From a virus: DNA of 36,394 nt. Below are positions 15,326 through 24,317 of this stretch, one piece after another. Made by a program: the position numbers and the translations under genes. The stretch spans positions 1 to 36,394 of IMG/VR virus record IMGVR_UViG_3300038619_000040; one strand, written 5' to 3'. Position 1 is the first letter of the stretch. Every line of letters begins with the position of its first letter. Under the pieces are notes generated by a model. It was not told the DNA's origin. It made no database searches and saw only the letters and a program-made list of their open reading frames with translations.

Positions 15326-15874
15326 TTATTTTGCTCCGTAGTAGGCTCCGGCAGCTTGACCACCACCGCCTATTAATCCGAGTAACGCTTGTTGCCAGAA
15401 AGGTTGTTGTTTTTGCTCGAAAGCGAACGGTTGCGTTCCGAGTCCGAGTTGTGCACCTTGCAGCCCTTGTTGGAATGGGATTTGAGCAGCCCCTAAAGCT
15501 TGCCCAGCAGCGCCAAGTTGCATTTGCGCACGTTGAGCACCTAGTGAGGAGTTGAGATTAGAGGCTCCAGACGCCAGAGCTTGATTGAGAGCGCTTCCGC
15601 CTTTTGACCCTCCCCCAAAAGCATTAAGAATCTGAGGGATTGTCGTTTGTTGGAAATTTCGGTTGGCTTCTTGTTCGATCGGATTGAAGCCCTGTCCGCC
15701 TGGTAAAAACCCTTGAATGGCCTGTAAAGCTTGCTGATAGGCCGGATTTTGAGCGATATTGCCTCCAGCCTGGAGATTCTGCCCACTAGCGCCTAAAAGC
15801 TGTTCTAGGAGGCTTCCTTGCGGTTTTATCTGTGTGGATAATCTTTCATACCCGCTGCCTTTAGTCTGACCCAT
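15326..15874 (-). CDS. DNA-transfer / ejection protein (182 aa)
   Basis: A Q/G/A-rich protein with the recognisable segment FNPIEQEANRNFQQTTIPQI and then GGGSKGGSALNQALASGASN. This pattern is common in the smallest ejection protein of P22-like podoviruses. The C-terminal end is hydrophobic and glycine-rich (ALLGLIGGGGQAAGAYYGAK). It is probably packaged inside the capsid and released into the cell envelope during infection. First of the three ejection-type genes. Confidence 0.7.
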   Translation of the reverse strand: MGQTKGSGYERLSTQIKPQGSLLEQLLGASGQNLQAGGNIAQNPAYQQALQAIQGFLPGGQGFNPIEQEANRNFQQTTIPQILNAFGGGSKGGSALNQALASGASNLNSSLGAQRAQMQLGAAGQALGAAQIPFQQGLQGAQLGLGTQPFAFEQKQQPFWQQALLGLIGGGGQAAGAYYGAK

Positions 15875-15886
15875 TAATATGACCTC

Positions 15887-16324
15887 TTAATTTGGATTAT
15901 ACTCCATTAGAACGTTTTTTGAACGTTTAAAACCATGTTTAATGAAGAATTTTTCATTAGTTGTAATCCAGAATACTCTTTCGCATTTATGCTTATTTTT
16001 AAGGATTTCCAGAAATTCTGTGACTTTAGGGATTGCCTTCCCCTTAAACCAGTATTCTTTCTTGATAGAGAAGGTGTTGACGAACATAGATCCGTCGAGC
16101 TGGCTGATTTCAGCCCAAAGATAGCCCTGAATTTTCTTGTCTTGGTCGATTAGCGCATAGAGTAAATTGCCTGGATTTTCAAATTTAACCTGATCTTCCT
16201 GATATTTGTAGAATTGTTCAGGAGTGAAGGTTTTCCCTTTTACTCCCTCTATGAGATCAATCGGGATAAGTCGGGGGAATTTGAGCTTCAAAAACTCTAG
16301 CTTTTCTAGGTCGGCGTTATCCAT
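15887..16324 (-). CDS. GNAT-like acetyltransferase fold protein
   Basis: 145 residues. The central part has the strand order of the GNAT fold: LLYALIDQDKKIQGYLWAEI, then NTFSIKKEYW, then an alpha helix, then RVFWITTNEKFFIKHGFKRS, where the final K-H-G-F is the typical last motif. The acetyl-CoA loop (Q/R-x-x-G-x-G/A) is degenerate here, so catalysis is uncertain. GNAT-like proteins are often found between tail and ejection genes of podoviruses, but their substrate is unknown. Confidence 0.6.
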   Translation of the reverse strand: MDNADLEKLEFLKLKFPRLIPIDLIEGVKGKTFTPEQFYKYQEDQVKFENPGNLLYALIDQDKKIQGYLWAEISQLDGSMFVNTFSIKKEYWFKGKAIPKVTEFLEILKNKHKCERVFWITTNEKFFIKHGFKRSKNVLMEYNPN

Positions 16325-16757
16325 TTTGTGTGCCTATGACTCTAAGGTTGAAATTTCCGGTCGTATTGGCTACGGAATGGTGTATCAGGAAATTCGTCGC
16401 TGATGAAGTGATCGTCAGTGTCGCTGCTGCAAAAGGGGCCACGGTTCCCGCTTGGGAGCCAAGGACGGCGATTGAACCGGAAGCTCCCATGTCCGCCTTG
16501 CAAAGACTCGCTGTAATTGTAGGAAGTCCCGAATTCGTGCCACTGACGCATATGATAAATGCTCCAAAGTTGGGGATATTAACTATTGGCGTAGGCGTAT
16601 TCGTGATCGCCATCTGATAAAAGTTATTATCCTTGAAGTTGACGGTATTGGCGATATCCTCATAGAGACGATTCAGATAGGGAATAAAGAGTTTTTCGTC
16701 TTGCGGGACAATCGTTGTATTTGGAAGCGTCGGAAATAAAGGCAGTTTACCGGTCAT
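16317..16757 (-). CDS. Small virion protein, probably tail-associated (146 aa)
   Basis: The N-terminal segment PNTTIVPQDEKLFIPYLNRL is helical. The C-terminal part (65-146) is a beta-rich domain with many T, A and S, resembling small tail or fibre domains. It overlaps both neighbours, following the large tail accessory gene directly. No precise family recognised. A tail-needle or plug-like role is possible from its position only. Confidence 0.55.
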   Translation of the reverse strand: MTGKLPLFPTLPNTTIVPQDEKLFIPYLNRLYEDIANTVNFKDNNFYQMAITNTPTPIVNIPNFGAFIICVSGTNSGLPTITASLCKADMGASGSIAVLGSQAGTVAPFAAATLTITSSATNFLIHHSVANTTGNFNLRVIGTQNG

Positions 16758-18664
16758 TAGGGAGTGAGCCTTCCTGCGGGTCTACACCATAAAATAAAGC
16801 CATTTATGTTGAAACGAGCCTGTGAATTGCTTTGGATCTCCATCTGAAGGAATTGCCCAGTTGCGTTAATATAAATGCGTTTCATAGCATAATTAGAGAT
16901 AGCCGTTTGGTCGGTTCCGTCTGCCTGTAATGTTATGCTGGTTTGATATGAGGGCGTATCAACGTTATCGACATAAAAAGTGAGATTCAGGGTGCAAACA
17001 TCATTTCTTTGATAGTAGAAATCTATCCACCCAAACTGGACTTTTTGTCCTTGTTGAACGAAGGGATTCCAGCGCTTGGAGACAACATTTGCAAGAATGG
17101 GCGTTCCGTTATCTGTGATCTGAAATTCGTTATCCATCCAATAGACGTTTCCGTTCACATCGCCCATTAAAAGATTTAAGGCAGCAGCTTGATTAGTATA
17201 GTCTTTCCAGGCTACCTGATTTTCGCTCCAAGGGGTTGTAAGATCAGCCCAAGTTTGGCCTGTCAAAACGTGATAAATGCCCATGCAGGTCATGGGAACG
17301 GTAAAGATATGCGTAGCCCAGGTATCTTCTTCAAAGTTATAAATCAGAGCTTTATCTGATCCAGGGGCTACTCCTCCGACTGGAGGATTTGGAGAGCCGT
17401 TACTCACATAAAGCGTCCAAGTCTCAGAATTGTTATCATATCTCTGGGAGAACGCTTGGCCATAATATTGTTCATCCATCTCCGTTTCATAGAAATCTAT
17501 GATAGAGGTGTCAAAACGAACCATATTAACCCCATCACAGGCAGTCAATCCGGTTGATCCTATACCTGTTTCACGGATATCATATTCGACGCTAGCATAG
17601 GGGCAGTTTGTGTTTTTGGTAGCATTGATCCGTTGCCAGACAAATGGCTGAAAATCATTGCCCGTAAATCGGAAAATCCAAATACTTCTCGTGAATCGAA
17701 CGATGCAAATGTCTCTAAGGAAGTTGAAACTTTGGATAATGTCACTTGTAGCTGCCGTTAGCGACCCACCATTTCCCGCTACATTATTGACAAAGTTAAA
17801 AGGATTGAATTGGGCGCTCCAGTATATTCCCTGGTTAACGGGATTAGTGGTTGAGTTTAATGTTGGCAATATTGCTAATAGTCTATTTCTAAAAACCTTT
17901 ATATCAAAACATGTTTTTATATAATCAGTCATTGTACTATTTACATAAAAAATTGGCCTAGATAGATTTGTTCCATCAAACAATGTTATGGGATCAACAT
18001 CATTGACCATGTAAAGATAAGAGGTGCTAGAGGTGAATGTAGTGGGATCTGTGGGTTGCCAATTTGTCCAGTTGAAGAATTGGGATATATTCCCAGTGAA
18101 ATAGCCACCTGTTGTGGTAGCTGTTATAGATAAAGAAACTCCAGTGGTTGTCCCAGCGAAATTTAGACTGAGCGCTCCGGTAACATAGTTAACGGTTCCA
18201 CCAGCCGCAAAAATTCCACCACTATTAAATGTTCCTGTTCCATTGTCTGTAATTACGGTTGTTCCATCTGTTATATTAACGGTCGTGGGCACTAAATTTG
18301 GCCAAAAGGTAGGCATAGGAATTGTACCCGTGGCCGTTCCCATCCAAAATACAGATTCCGCTATAGAAGTAATTAACCCAAATGTGCTGGCGCCATCATT
18401 AAAAAGATAGGCATTTTTAGTAGATGTAACAACAAGATTTTCCGCTCCTGTGGTCTCATTTTGATAACGCATGATGCCCATCACAGGATTCATGTCAGGA
18501 AGCTGAGCGAGCAATTTATAACCATTACGCTTACTTAAGACACCACGATAGATTTGAGCATTCTCCAATGGATCGAATGCCTCTTCCGGCCTTACCCAAG
18601 GTTGAACATAATTAAAGAATCCGGTCTTAAATGTAGTTATCGGGAATGGTTGATAATCTGCCAT
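16757..18664 (-). CDS. P22 gp10-like tail stabilisation protein (635 aa)
   Basis: A large beta-rich protein without a signal peptide. The N-terminus (F-K-T-G-F-F-N-Y-V-Q-P-W, then L-E-N-A-Q-I-Y-R-G-V-L-S-K-R-N-G-Y-K) is the recurring pattern of podovirus tail hub or stabilisation proteins. It is followed by propeller-like repeats and an internal W-T-L-Y-V-S motif. In P22 this class closes the portal channel after packaging and carries the tail needle. Gene order after the adaptor (19230-20360) supports this. The start overlaps the preceding stop. Confidence 0.65.
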   Translation of the reverse strand: MADYQPFPITTFKTGFFNYVQPWVRPEEAFDPLENAQIYRGVLSKRNGYKLLAQLPDMNPVMGIMRYQNETTGAENLVVTSTKNAYLFNDGASTFGLITSIAESVFWMGTATGTIPMPTFWPNLVPTTVNITDGTTVITDNGTGTFNSGGIFAAGGTVNYVTGALSLNFAGTTTGVSLSITATTTGGYFTGNISQFFNWTNWQPTDPTTFTSSTSYLYMVNDVDPITLFDGTNLSRPIFYVNSTMTDYIKTCFDIKVFRNRLLAILPTLNSTTNPVNQGIYWSAQFNPFNFVNNVAGNGGSLTAATSDIIQSFNFLRDICIVRFTRSIWIFRFTGNDFQPFVWQRINATKNTNCPYASVEYDIRETGIGSTGLTACDGVNMVRFDTSIIDFYETEMDEQYYGQAFSQRYDNNSETWTLYVSNGSPNPPVGGVAPGSDKALIYNFEEDTWATHIFTVPMTCMGIYHVLTGQTWADLTTPWSENQVAWKDYTNQAAALNLLMGDVNGNVYWMDNEFQITDNGTPILANVVSKRWNPFVQQGQKVQFGWIDFYYQRNDVCTLNLTFYVDNVDTPSYQTSITLQADGTDQTAISNYAMKRIYINATGQFLQMEIQSNSQARFNINGFILWCRPAGRLTP

Positions 18665-19230
18665 TAATATCCAAATGCTATATAATAAAATGGAACTGAA
18701 GGATTATTTGAGTTAGAAGTAAATCCCATATTAGTTTGTGCTGATACGGTCATAATAGATGGAACAGTAAACGCTTGAAGGCCTATGTAAATTATGTTTG
18801 CAGTGTAGGATTGGTTAAATACGATATTTGCTGTACGGCCTGCTGATGTTGTATTAAATCCACAATTAACAATTAATTTTCCGATTTGAAAGCTAAAGTC
18901 ATTTCCAGTCCCTTTATTTATATCTGGCATTATAGGAAAATCACCTACAGAGTTTGCAAAATAAGGAATAGGCTTTGTAGCAAAACTGACAGATCCCATT
19001 GCTGCAATAACATCATGTATAATTCCTACAACTCCAGTAGGAGCAGCAACGACCGCAGCAGGGAAGGTTACTTGCTTGTGGAAGCCTGTACCATTAGACC
19101 CACCTGCCTCAAAAGCTGAATGATCCACTCCAAATTGCGTATTTAATTGCCCAAAATTAGCTAATATTTGAGATTGGCTATTTGATATTAGATCGGATGC
19201 TTGTGGAATACTTGGATTATAAACTGTCAT
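18664..19230 (-). CDS. Virion protein of unknown function (188 aa)
   Basis: The N-terminal helix (SIPQASDLISNSQSQILANF) is followed by a beta-rich domain ending in NNPSVPFYYIAFGY. An N-terminal pattern of this type, ISNSQ-QI--NF--LN--F, is common in phage proteins lying between the adaptor and tail hub genes. It is probably a structural tail component. It is coupled to both neighbours by one-base overlaps. Confidence 0.55.
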   Translation of the reverse strand: MTVYNPSIPQASDLISNSQSQILANFGQLNTQFGVDHSAFEAGGSNGTGFHKQVTFPAAVVAAPTGVVGIIHDVIAAMGSVSFATKPIPYFANSVGDFPIMPDINKGTGNDFSFQIGKLIVNCGFNTTSAGRTANIVFNQSYTANIIYIGLQAFTVPSIMTVSAQTNMGFTSNSNNPSVPFYYIAFGY

Positions 19231-20360
19231 TAGAACCTCGGAACAGATTGTTCGGCTTGAAATTGTTGGACTGTGCGCGCAAGTGCGACGTTCTCAAATC
19301 GCTTTAAGATGGGGAAATATCGGTTGTAATTATCTAGATCGCCTCGACTAGAGAATATATCAAGAGCTGCTCCATAAGCGATCAACTGACCCCATTCCGG
19401 AAGCATCGGAATGTCAGATAAGTTTGTTAACTGAGTGGGGTTGATGTATCCTTGCATTTGGATTTGATACACCTGGTCAGGAACAGGCCGAAAAGTGAAC
19501 TGATTATTGAAGAACAGAACCCCTTGAGGGCGAGTAGGCTGATAACCCTGATACTTGTTATAAATTGTGGCGCCGTTAAGAGGCGCAAAATCGAACTCAA
19601 CACTATAAGCTCCCGTGACGTAATTAATAGTCCCTATTCCATCGCCTTCCAATATCCCAACGAATGAAATAACGATAAATGTAGCAACAATCGCAACTCC
19701 AGACACAACAGCAGTGTTAAATGTCACACTCCAAGCGCCAGTGGAATAATTAATCGTTCCGGTTCCTCCCAAACTTCCAATGAGAAGTCCGGCTCCATTA
19801 TCGGAAAATGTCTCGATTCCATTTGTGATAGAAAGACTTCCAGGCTTGATGGGAAAGACGAAAAGAGTTCCAGTGTAAGTCGTGACACCTGACCCGATAG
19901 CAATCCTCTGAGAAGTCTCGGGATTTCCGGTATCATTAAGAATTTGTATTCCATCTGTAACCGTGACTGATCCAATGATTATCGGAGGACTTTGGAACCC
20001 TCCCGTAAATGAAGAAGTTAGCCCAGTGCCTGTTGCTAAATTATCAGCAGCGATCTGAATAGGCCAGTCTTGATAGAAGATATCGGGATCTTGATAGAAG
20101 ATAAGAGGGTATCCGTCAGCATAGCACATGGGCTGATCGGTTAAAAAGTTCCCAGGGAAGGGATAGACGTCTTGCCCTGCGAACGTCTCAAACTTAATGA
20201 ACTCAAGCTGAATCTGCTCTTTGAGTTCAAAAGGCATGATAAGGGTGTAATAATTATTAATATAATTATTCAGAGTTGCAGTCGACATCTGATCTTGGGA
20301 AGGTGTTCCCGTAACCGCGCGAACCTTATTCTGAATGTCTTGAAGCGTCCATCCTGTCAT
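19230..20360 (-). CDS. P22 gp4-like head-tail adaptor (376 aa), extended
   Basis: The N-terminal part (about 1-75) has the helical adaptor pattern: TLQDIQNKVRAVTGTPS, then LNNYINNYYTLIMPFEL. The C-terminal part (about 290-376) returns to it with FRPVPDQVYQIQMQGYI, P-E-W-G-Q-L-I-A-Y-G and a final helix. Between them about 150 residues of beta-rich repeats (GTINYSTGAWSVTF and GTINYVTGAYSVEF) look like an inserted Ig-like decoration. Adaptors of this class form the ring below the portal. GGAG precedes ATG 20360. Confidence 0.65.
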   Translation of the reverse strand: MTGWTLQDIQNKVRAVTGTPSQDQMSTATLNNYINNYYTLIMPFELKEQIQLEFIKFETFAGQDVYPFPGNFLTDQPMCYADGYPLIFYQDPDIFYQDWPIQIAADNLATGTGLTSSFTGGFQSPPIIIGSVTVTDGIQILNDTGNPETSQRIAIGSGVTTYTGTLFVFPIKPGSLSITNGIETFSDNGAGLLIGSLGGTGTINYSTGAWSVTFNTAVVSGVAIVATFIVISFVGILEGDGIGTINYVTGAYSVEFDFAPLNGATIYNKYQGYQPTRPQGVLFFNNQFTFRPVPDQVYQIQMQGYINPTQLTNLSDIPMLPEWGQLIAYGAALDIFSSRGDLDNYNRYFPILKRFENVALARTVQQFQAEQSVPRF

Positions 20361-20370
20361 CTAAGACTCC

Positions 20371-20763
20371 TTAAGCTGCTTTCCTTACGGATTTGCATGT
20401 GAAGCTATATTTTTTGCCGTTGCAGTACATTTCGGGATGTCCGTTTGCGCCTTTGCGATAGGCATAAAGGGGAATAGAGCAGCTTTCGAGGTGTTCGATC
20501 ACTTCGACAGGCAAAGTATGCTCTTGGCCGTGATAGAGGGTGTAATGGTGCAAAGGATGCGTTTTAGAGGCATAATGGAACGTGAGAGGGATTCCAGGAT
20601 CTCTGTCATTGCGGAACATGATCGTTTCCATGCGAGGCATTTCTACTGCGATTGCGATAGTGGCCGCTTTTGCTTCTGGGAGTCCTATGGGATTCTCTTT
20701 GAGCAATTCTTCTGCTATGACTTCTTTAGGTAGGTTGTTAAGTTTACTTTTAGACTTTGCCAT
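20371..20763 (-). CDS. Hypothetical head-associated protein (130 aa)
   Basis: A mixed alpha/beta protein with PLTFHYASKTHPLHHYTLYH and then LPVEVIEHLESCSIPLYAYR. Similar small proteins occur between capsid and adaptor genes in podoviruses with N4-gp56-type capsids, but no function is known to me. AGG lies 6 bases before ATG 20763. Confidence 0.5.
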   Translation of the reverse strand: MAKSKSKLNNLPKEVIAEELLKENPIGLPEAKAATIAIAVEMPRMETIMFRNDRDPGIPLTFHYASKTHPLHHYTLYHGQEHTLPVEVIEHLESCSIPLYAYRKGANGHPEMYCNGKKYSFTCKSVRKAA

Positions 20764-20770
20764 GTTTTAC

Positions 20771-21169
20771 CTATGGGGTTGGGAAATTGAAGGGTGTTTG
20801 TTGCTTGATATTTTGGAAGGGAGTGTTAAACCACTGTGATCCGACTTGCTCGATGGGAGGGATTCCAGTGTCAATATTGATGACACCCTCTGAACTGTAT
20901 GGGAAGAATTCGGATGTGTTGATATTGACAACGAAATTATTCGCATCTATGACCTGTTGGATAACTCCAGGAACTCCATTGATTTGGATCATTCCTTTTA
21001 CTTGAAGAAACATCACACTGGTGACATCGACGTCTTGCGATGTAAATCCATGCGATGGACATGTGACAACTGCCTGTCTTGCTTTAGAAATTCCTGTCAG
21101 TGTTCGGATGGTTTCTGGCCATTCGAAAGGAGAAGGAGGGGTAACTGAAGGAGGGATTGCATTCGACAT
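20771..21169 (-). CDS. Virion protein with FCCH-like module, copy B (132 aa)
   Basis: Residues about 25-110 hold a beta-barrel-like module with the landmarks H-G-F-T, G-M-I-Q-I-N-G-V-P-G-V-I-Q, F-V-V-N-I-N-T-S and Y-S-S-E-G. The same module occurs in the gene at 21366-22082, so the two are paralogues. The pattern resembles the domain that databases name after the FCCH domain of ubiquitin-activating enzyme E1, which is annotated on many phage virion proteins. A structural (decoration or head-completion) role is inferred. The gene follows the 196-base structured spacer. Confidence 0.55.
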   Translation of the reverse strand: MSNAIPPSVTPPSPFEWPETIRTLTGISKARQAVVTCPSHGFTSQDVDVTSVMFLQVKGMIQINGVPGVIQQVIDANNFVVNINTSEFFPYSSEGVINIDTGIPPIEQVGSQWFNTPFQNIKQQTPFNFPTP

Positions 21170-21365
21170 ATTGCCCTAAAATAAGTGAATGGCAAGACCC
21201 CAGGATACAACTCCTGGGGGGCCATCGACCCTATCTACACCATCCTGGAGGCACGGGATAGGGACTTGACGTAGATTGACTAGTATCATACGTCCATTGT
21301 CATCTCGCGGCCTATCGGCCCTAACCTTCTAGTAAAGGCGAGCGGGTAAATCCCACTCCACGGAT
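21170..21365. other. Hairpin-rich non-coding spacer in the capsid operon
   Basis: 196 bases without a gene, in an operon whose other gaps are mostly under 25 bases. Perfect or near-perfect stems occur one after the other: CCCCAGG/CCTGGGG at 21198-21219, CCCTATC/GATAGGG at 21229-21263, GACGTA/TACGTC at 21268-21294, GGCC/GGCC at 21309-21320, CCTT/AAGG at 21324-21337 and GAGCGGG/CCCACTC (one mismatch or wobble) at 21340-21358. None is followed by a T-run, so these are not terminators. The loop of the third holds TTGACTAGT, identical to the half-operator region at 1965-1973. A functional RNA or a DNA signal is possible. Confidence 0.5.
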
Positions 21366-22082
21366 TTAGCTCGTGAACGGAGCATCTAAGACAGCTTGCC
21401 ATCTAAATAGATCGCCAGTTGTCACCATCAACGATGTTCCCAAAGTCACACCAGCAGTACCGTTATTAAACAGCGCTGTGTTGAGGACTTGAGATGTTCC
21501 AAGTTGCAAAGGAGGGAATCCAAGTGCATTACCAGATGTAAGAGATCCACCTTGCAGAGCTGGACGGCCAGTAATAACGTTTGCAATACCACCGCTTGTG
21601 TAAGCTGTGAATGCAGTTGTGTTAATATTGACAGTAAAGCTTGTTGTACTTGTTACAGATTGAATAACTCCAGAGAGTGTATTAATCTGAATCATACCAA
21701 CAACGCCGTGGAAAGTAACAACGGTCACGCCGACATCTGCTGCCGTGAAATTGTGAGTCGCTGTAATACTTGCTTGAGCAGCTTGGCTAATGCCAGTGAT
21801 TGTCAAGTTTGTGGCTGTATATAGGTTAGCATCTGTTGTAACATAAGGAGTCACACCATTTGTGGTGATTTTAGACCACACTGGAGCGCCTGCTGATAAT
21901 GTTTGGATATATGCTGAAGCATTTGGCATAGTATAGAGCCATTGTGCATAAGCAACACCTGTTCCGGATGCTAATTTAGTGTCATTCCAAAGAGTTAGAA
22001 CACTAGGAGTAAATCCCAAGACTAAGTTCTGTGCTACGCCACCTGTTGTGACTGTTAAAGTGCCTGATCGTAAAATTGCCAT
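21366..22082 (-). CDS. Virion protein with FCCH-like module, copy A (238 aa)
   Basis: The N-terminal half (LRSGTLTVTTGGVAQNLVLG, then V-L-T-L-W-N-D-T) is beta-rich. Residues about 92-175 hold the same module as the 132-residue neighbour: ITGISQAAQASITATHNFTA, then GMIQINTLSGVIQSV, F-T-V-N-I-N-T and Y-T-S-G-G. It lies directly downstream of the major capsid gene, where decoration or head-fibre proteins are usually found. Probably a capsid decoration protein. AAGGAG lies about 12 bases before ATG 22082, a long spacing. Confidence 0.6.
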   Translation of the reverse strand: MAILRSGTLTVTTGGVAQNLVLGFTPSVLTLWNDTKLASGTGVAYAQWLYTMPNASAYIQTLSAGAPVWSKITTNGVTPYVTTDANLYTATNLTITGISQAAQASITATHNFTAADVGVTVVTFHGVVGMIQINTLSGVIQSVTSTTSFTVNINTTAFTAYTSGGIANVITGRPALQGGSLTSGNALGFPPLQLGTSQVLNTALFNNGTAGVTLGTSLMVTTGDLFRWQAVLDAPFTS

Positions 22083-22098
22083 ATAATTTAATTACTCC

Positions 22099-23040
22099 TT
22101 AAGATAGTGTTGCAGTTAAACGAGTAATCCAATTATCATTGAGGATTCTAGTGGCAAATGGGTACTTGTAACCGACTGTTCCGCGTTGGTTCAATGGGTC
22201 AGCAGTTCCAGATGCGCCTAGAGGCTTAACGATGAATTCGGCTTCTTTAGCACCGAGACGAACAACACCGTAGGCTTCTTGGCCAACTACGAATGAGCTG
22301 TAAACGTTAGGTGAAGCGCCGTTACTAAAGCCGTTAGTGTTTAACAGCCAGCGAATGTTTCGAGTTGAACCCCATTCCGCCTCAAGAGCATTGAGAGGAT
22401 TAGGATAATTTGTTGTCGAAATAAATGAAGAAACAGCTTCCAAATCTTGCTGCATATCGACGGACATAAAGCCCCAATAAGAAGCACGGACGGGAGCAGT
22501 TCCAAATTTATTTTCACCAGGGAGAGGATTAGTCATGAGTCTCGCATTCCCCTGACGGAGAGCTACGACTGCATCTTGAATATCTGCATCTGTGATTTCA
22601 GTAGGTACGTTACCATTGATACCATTAGAACAAGCGATTGTAGAGGCTGTAGAGACCATCATATCGCGGATCAAAGTATCTATAGTCAAACCGAGTTGTA
22701 ATGAAAGAACTTTTGTTGCTTCATTAAGAACTCTGTCTTGAACGACGTATTGAACTTGGTCTGTGATCGTAACGAACGATCCATACCATTGAATCTCAGC
22801 TTTGAAGTCTGTAACTGAGAGTTGATCTCCAGAAGGAGTTTGACCATCGGTTAGTGGGACTGTAGCTGCTGTCAGTGTTCCATATCTTCGGAATACCATC
22901 TGATCGCCTGAATTGAGCGGAATTTGACGCTTTTGGGCGAAAAGATCGTAGATGAAGTATGGTCTTGCTAACGCCAAGAGAAGGCGGTCAAAATATGTCC
23001 GGACTTCTGGTGGTAATTGTGTTAAGTTAGTAATTGCCAT
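22099..23040 (-). CDS. Major capsid protein, N4-gp56 family
   Basis: 313 residues. The HK97-fold pattern of the N4-gp56 family is clear: YFDRLLLALARPYFIYDLFA, then Q-K-R-Q-I-P-L-N-S-G-D-Q-M-V-F-R-R-Y, then PLTDGQTPSGDQLSVTDFKA, then I-Q-W-Y-G-S-F-V-T-I-T-D-Q-V, then a helix with LSLQLGLTIDTLIRDMMVST. These subunits form the icosahedral shell. The gene follows the scaffold candidate. Capsid assembly in this family commonly needs a chaperonin, which may explain the phage GroES at 33822. Confidence 0.85.
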   Translation of the reverse strand: MAITNLTQLPPEVRTYFDRLLLALARPYFIYDLFAQKRQIPLNSGDQMVFRRYGTLTAATVPLTDGQTPSGDQLSVTDFKAEIQWYGSFVTITDQVQYVVQDRVLNEATKVLSLQLGLTIDTLIRDMMVSTASTIACSNGINGNVPTEITDADIQDAVVALRQGNARLMTNPLPGENKFGTAPVRASYWGFMSVDMQQDLEAVSSFISTTNYPNPLNALEAEWGSTRNIRWLLNTNGFSNGASPNVYSSFVVGQEAYGVVRLGAKEAEFIVKPLGASGTADPLNQRGTVGYKYPFATRILNDNWITRLTATLS

Positions 23041-23060
23041 TTGAATTTATCTCGATTGGT

Positions 23061-23870
23061 TTAGACTTGTTCGAGGTGTTTCGTGGCCATCTCCATAAAA
23101 TCTTTGTCTGACATAGTGGCAATGTAGTCGGCCTTACTTAAGGCTCCCTGACCGCCTGCGGATGATAAAGTCCCAGGTTTACGTGCGTTGTCTACTATCC
23201 GTTGTGCTGTGGCACTAGGAGTGGTAGATTTTTGAACGGATTGCTCTTGTGCTGGAGTAGGAGTTGTGGATTGCTGGTTCTGATACAATTTTCCAAGCTC
23301 GTAGGCAAATAACGCTTTATTGCGTGCCCCTTGGATTCCCTCGACAAGATGAGGCTTATTTCTAAGAAGAGGAGCAGTATAGTTCTGCAATACCTCCGCG
23401 TAGTCAGAATGATCTTGAGCAACGGATAGCTCTTCTATACGGCTTAAATAGCCAGCTTCGCGTTCTTCCCAAGCTCTGCGGATTTCCGCAACGTTTGGAA
23501 TATCGGAATCATCCATCCCCTCAAAGAGTTTTTTCTCTGGGACGGGTTGTTGTTGCCGATATTGCTCTTGCTGTCTATTGGCCTTCAGGAGATCTATATT
23601 TTGCTTAAATTCATCCCTTTCGGCTTTGATCTTATCAATCTCTTCCCTCAGTGCCCTGAAGTTCAACTCCTGCTTTGAAGGCTCTTCAACCACTTCTTGG
23701 GAAGACGTAATACTGACGCTTTCCTCTGGTGGTGTTAGGAGATCCTTGATTAGCGGAAGTTCTTCGTTGGTGAATTCTTCTTGGTAAGAATTAGTAAGTA
23801 TCTGCTGACCCTCGGCGGCAGGATCGGTTGATTCGCCCGTTAAATTAAAATTCTTCATATCTATCGTCAT
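23061..23870 (-). CDS. Capsid scaffold-like protein
   Basis: 269 residues. A long acidic and glutamine-rich chain with a predicted coiled coil (about 68-110: LRALREEID-like heptads), a low-complexity T/P/S linker (about 195-225) and a C-terminal end TMSDKDFMEMATKHLEQV that looks like the short helix by which scaffolds bind capsid. It lies directly upstream of the major capsid gene, the usual scaffold position. The ribosome-binding site at ATG 23870 is weak. ATG 23858 is an alternative start. Confidence 0.65.
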   Translation of the reverse strand: MTIDMKNFNLTGESTDPAAEGQQILTNSYQEEFTNEELPLIKDLLTPPEESVSITSSQEVVEEPSKQELNFRALREEIDKIKAERDEFKQNIDLLKANRQQEQYRQQQPVPEKKLFEGMDDSDIPNVAEIRRAWEEREAGYLSRIEELSVAQDHSDYAEVLQNYTAPLLRNKPHLVEGIQGARNKALFAYELGKLYQNQQSTTPTPAQEQSVQKSTTPSATAQRIVDNARKPGTLSSAGGQGALSKADYIATMSDKDFMEMATKHLEQV

Positions 23871-23941
23871 AATGTCCGTTGCGTGGCGTCCGCAGGTTTT
23901 ACGCCCAATTTAGGAATTAGATTTAAAAAAAGACTTGTCCT

Positions 23942-24307
23942 TTAGGACAGTAAGATTTTGGCTTTTTGGCCAGTCTCCATCACCCGTGTGAAGGCATCTT
24001 CTGCCTTATCGGAGAGGAGGGATGGATCAATTGGAACGTCTGGAGGAGATGAAAGTTCAGGAACGAACCTGATTTCTGATTTCCTGTGATCGACATACCA
24101 AACTAGGAGGCCCAGCAAAAATGGTGGTTTCTCATAGTAAGCTCGTATCGCTTGACGGAAGGTGTTTGGATTATTTCTATCCTGCTTCGCGTGAAAAACG
24201 ATATAAAATGGTTCTCGTACATGCTTCATTTGCTCGGCAAAGTCAGTGACTAGGTTAAGGACATTCATCCCCCACGCTTCTCTTGCTTCTCCGATTTCAA
24301 CAGCCAT
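23942..24307 (-). CDS. Hypothetical protein (121 aa)
   Basis: No family recognised. The central part REPFYIVFHAKQDRNNPNTF and FLLGLLVWYVDHRK suggests a compact alpha/beta fold. It lies between the portal and scaffold genes, so it is probably virion- or assembly-related. AGG lies 6-7 bases before ATG 24307. A 71-base gap follows its stop codon on the scaffold side. Confidence 0.5.
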   Translation of the reverse strand: MAVEIGEAREAWGMNVLNLVTDFAEQMKHVREPFYIVFHAKQDRNNPNTFRQAIRAYYEKPPFLLGLLVWYVDHRKSEIRFVPELSSPPDVPIDPSLLSDKAEDAFTRVMETGQKAKILLS

Positions 24308-24317
24308 GATCTACCTA

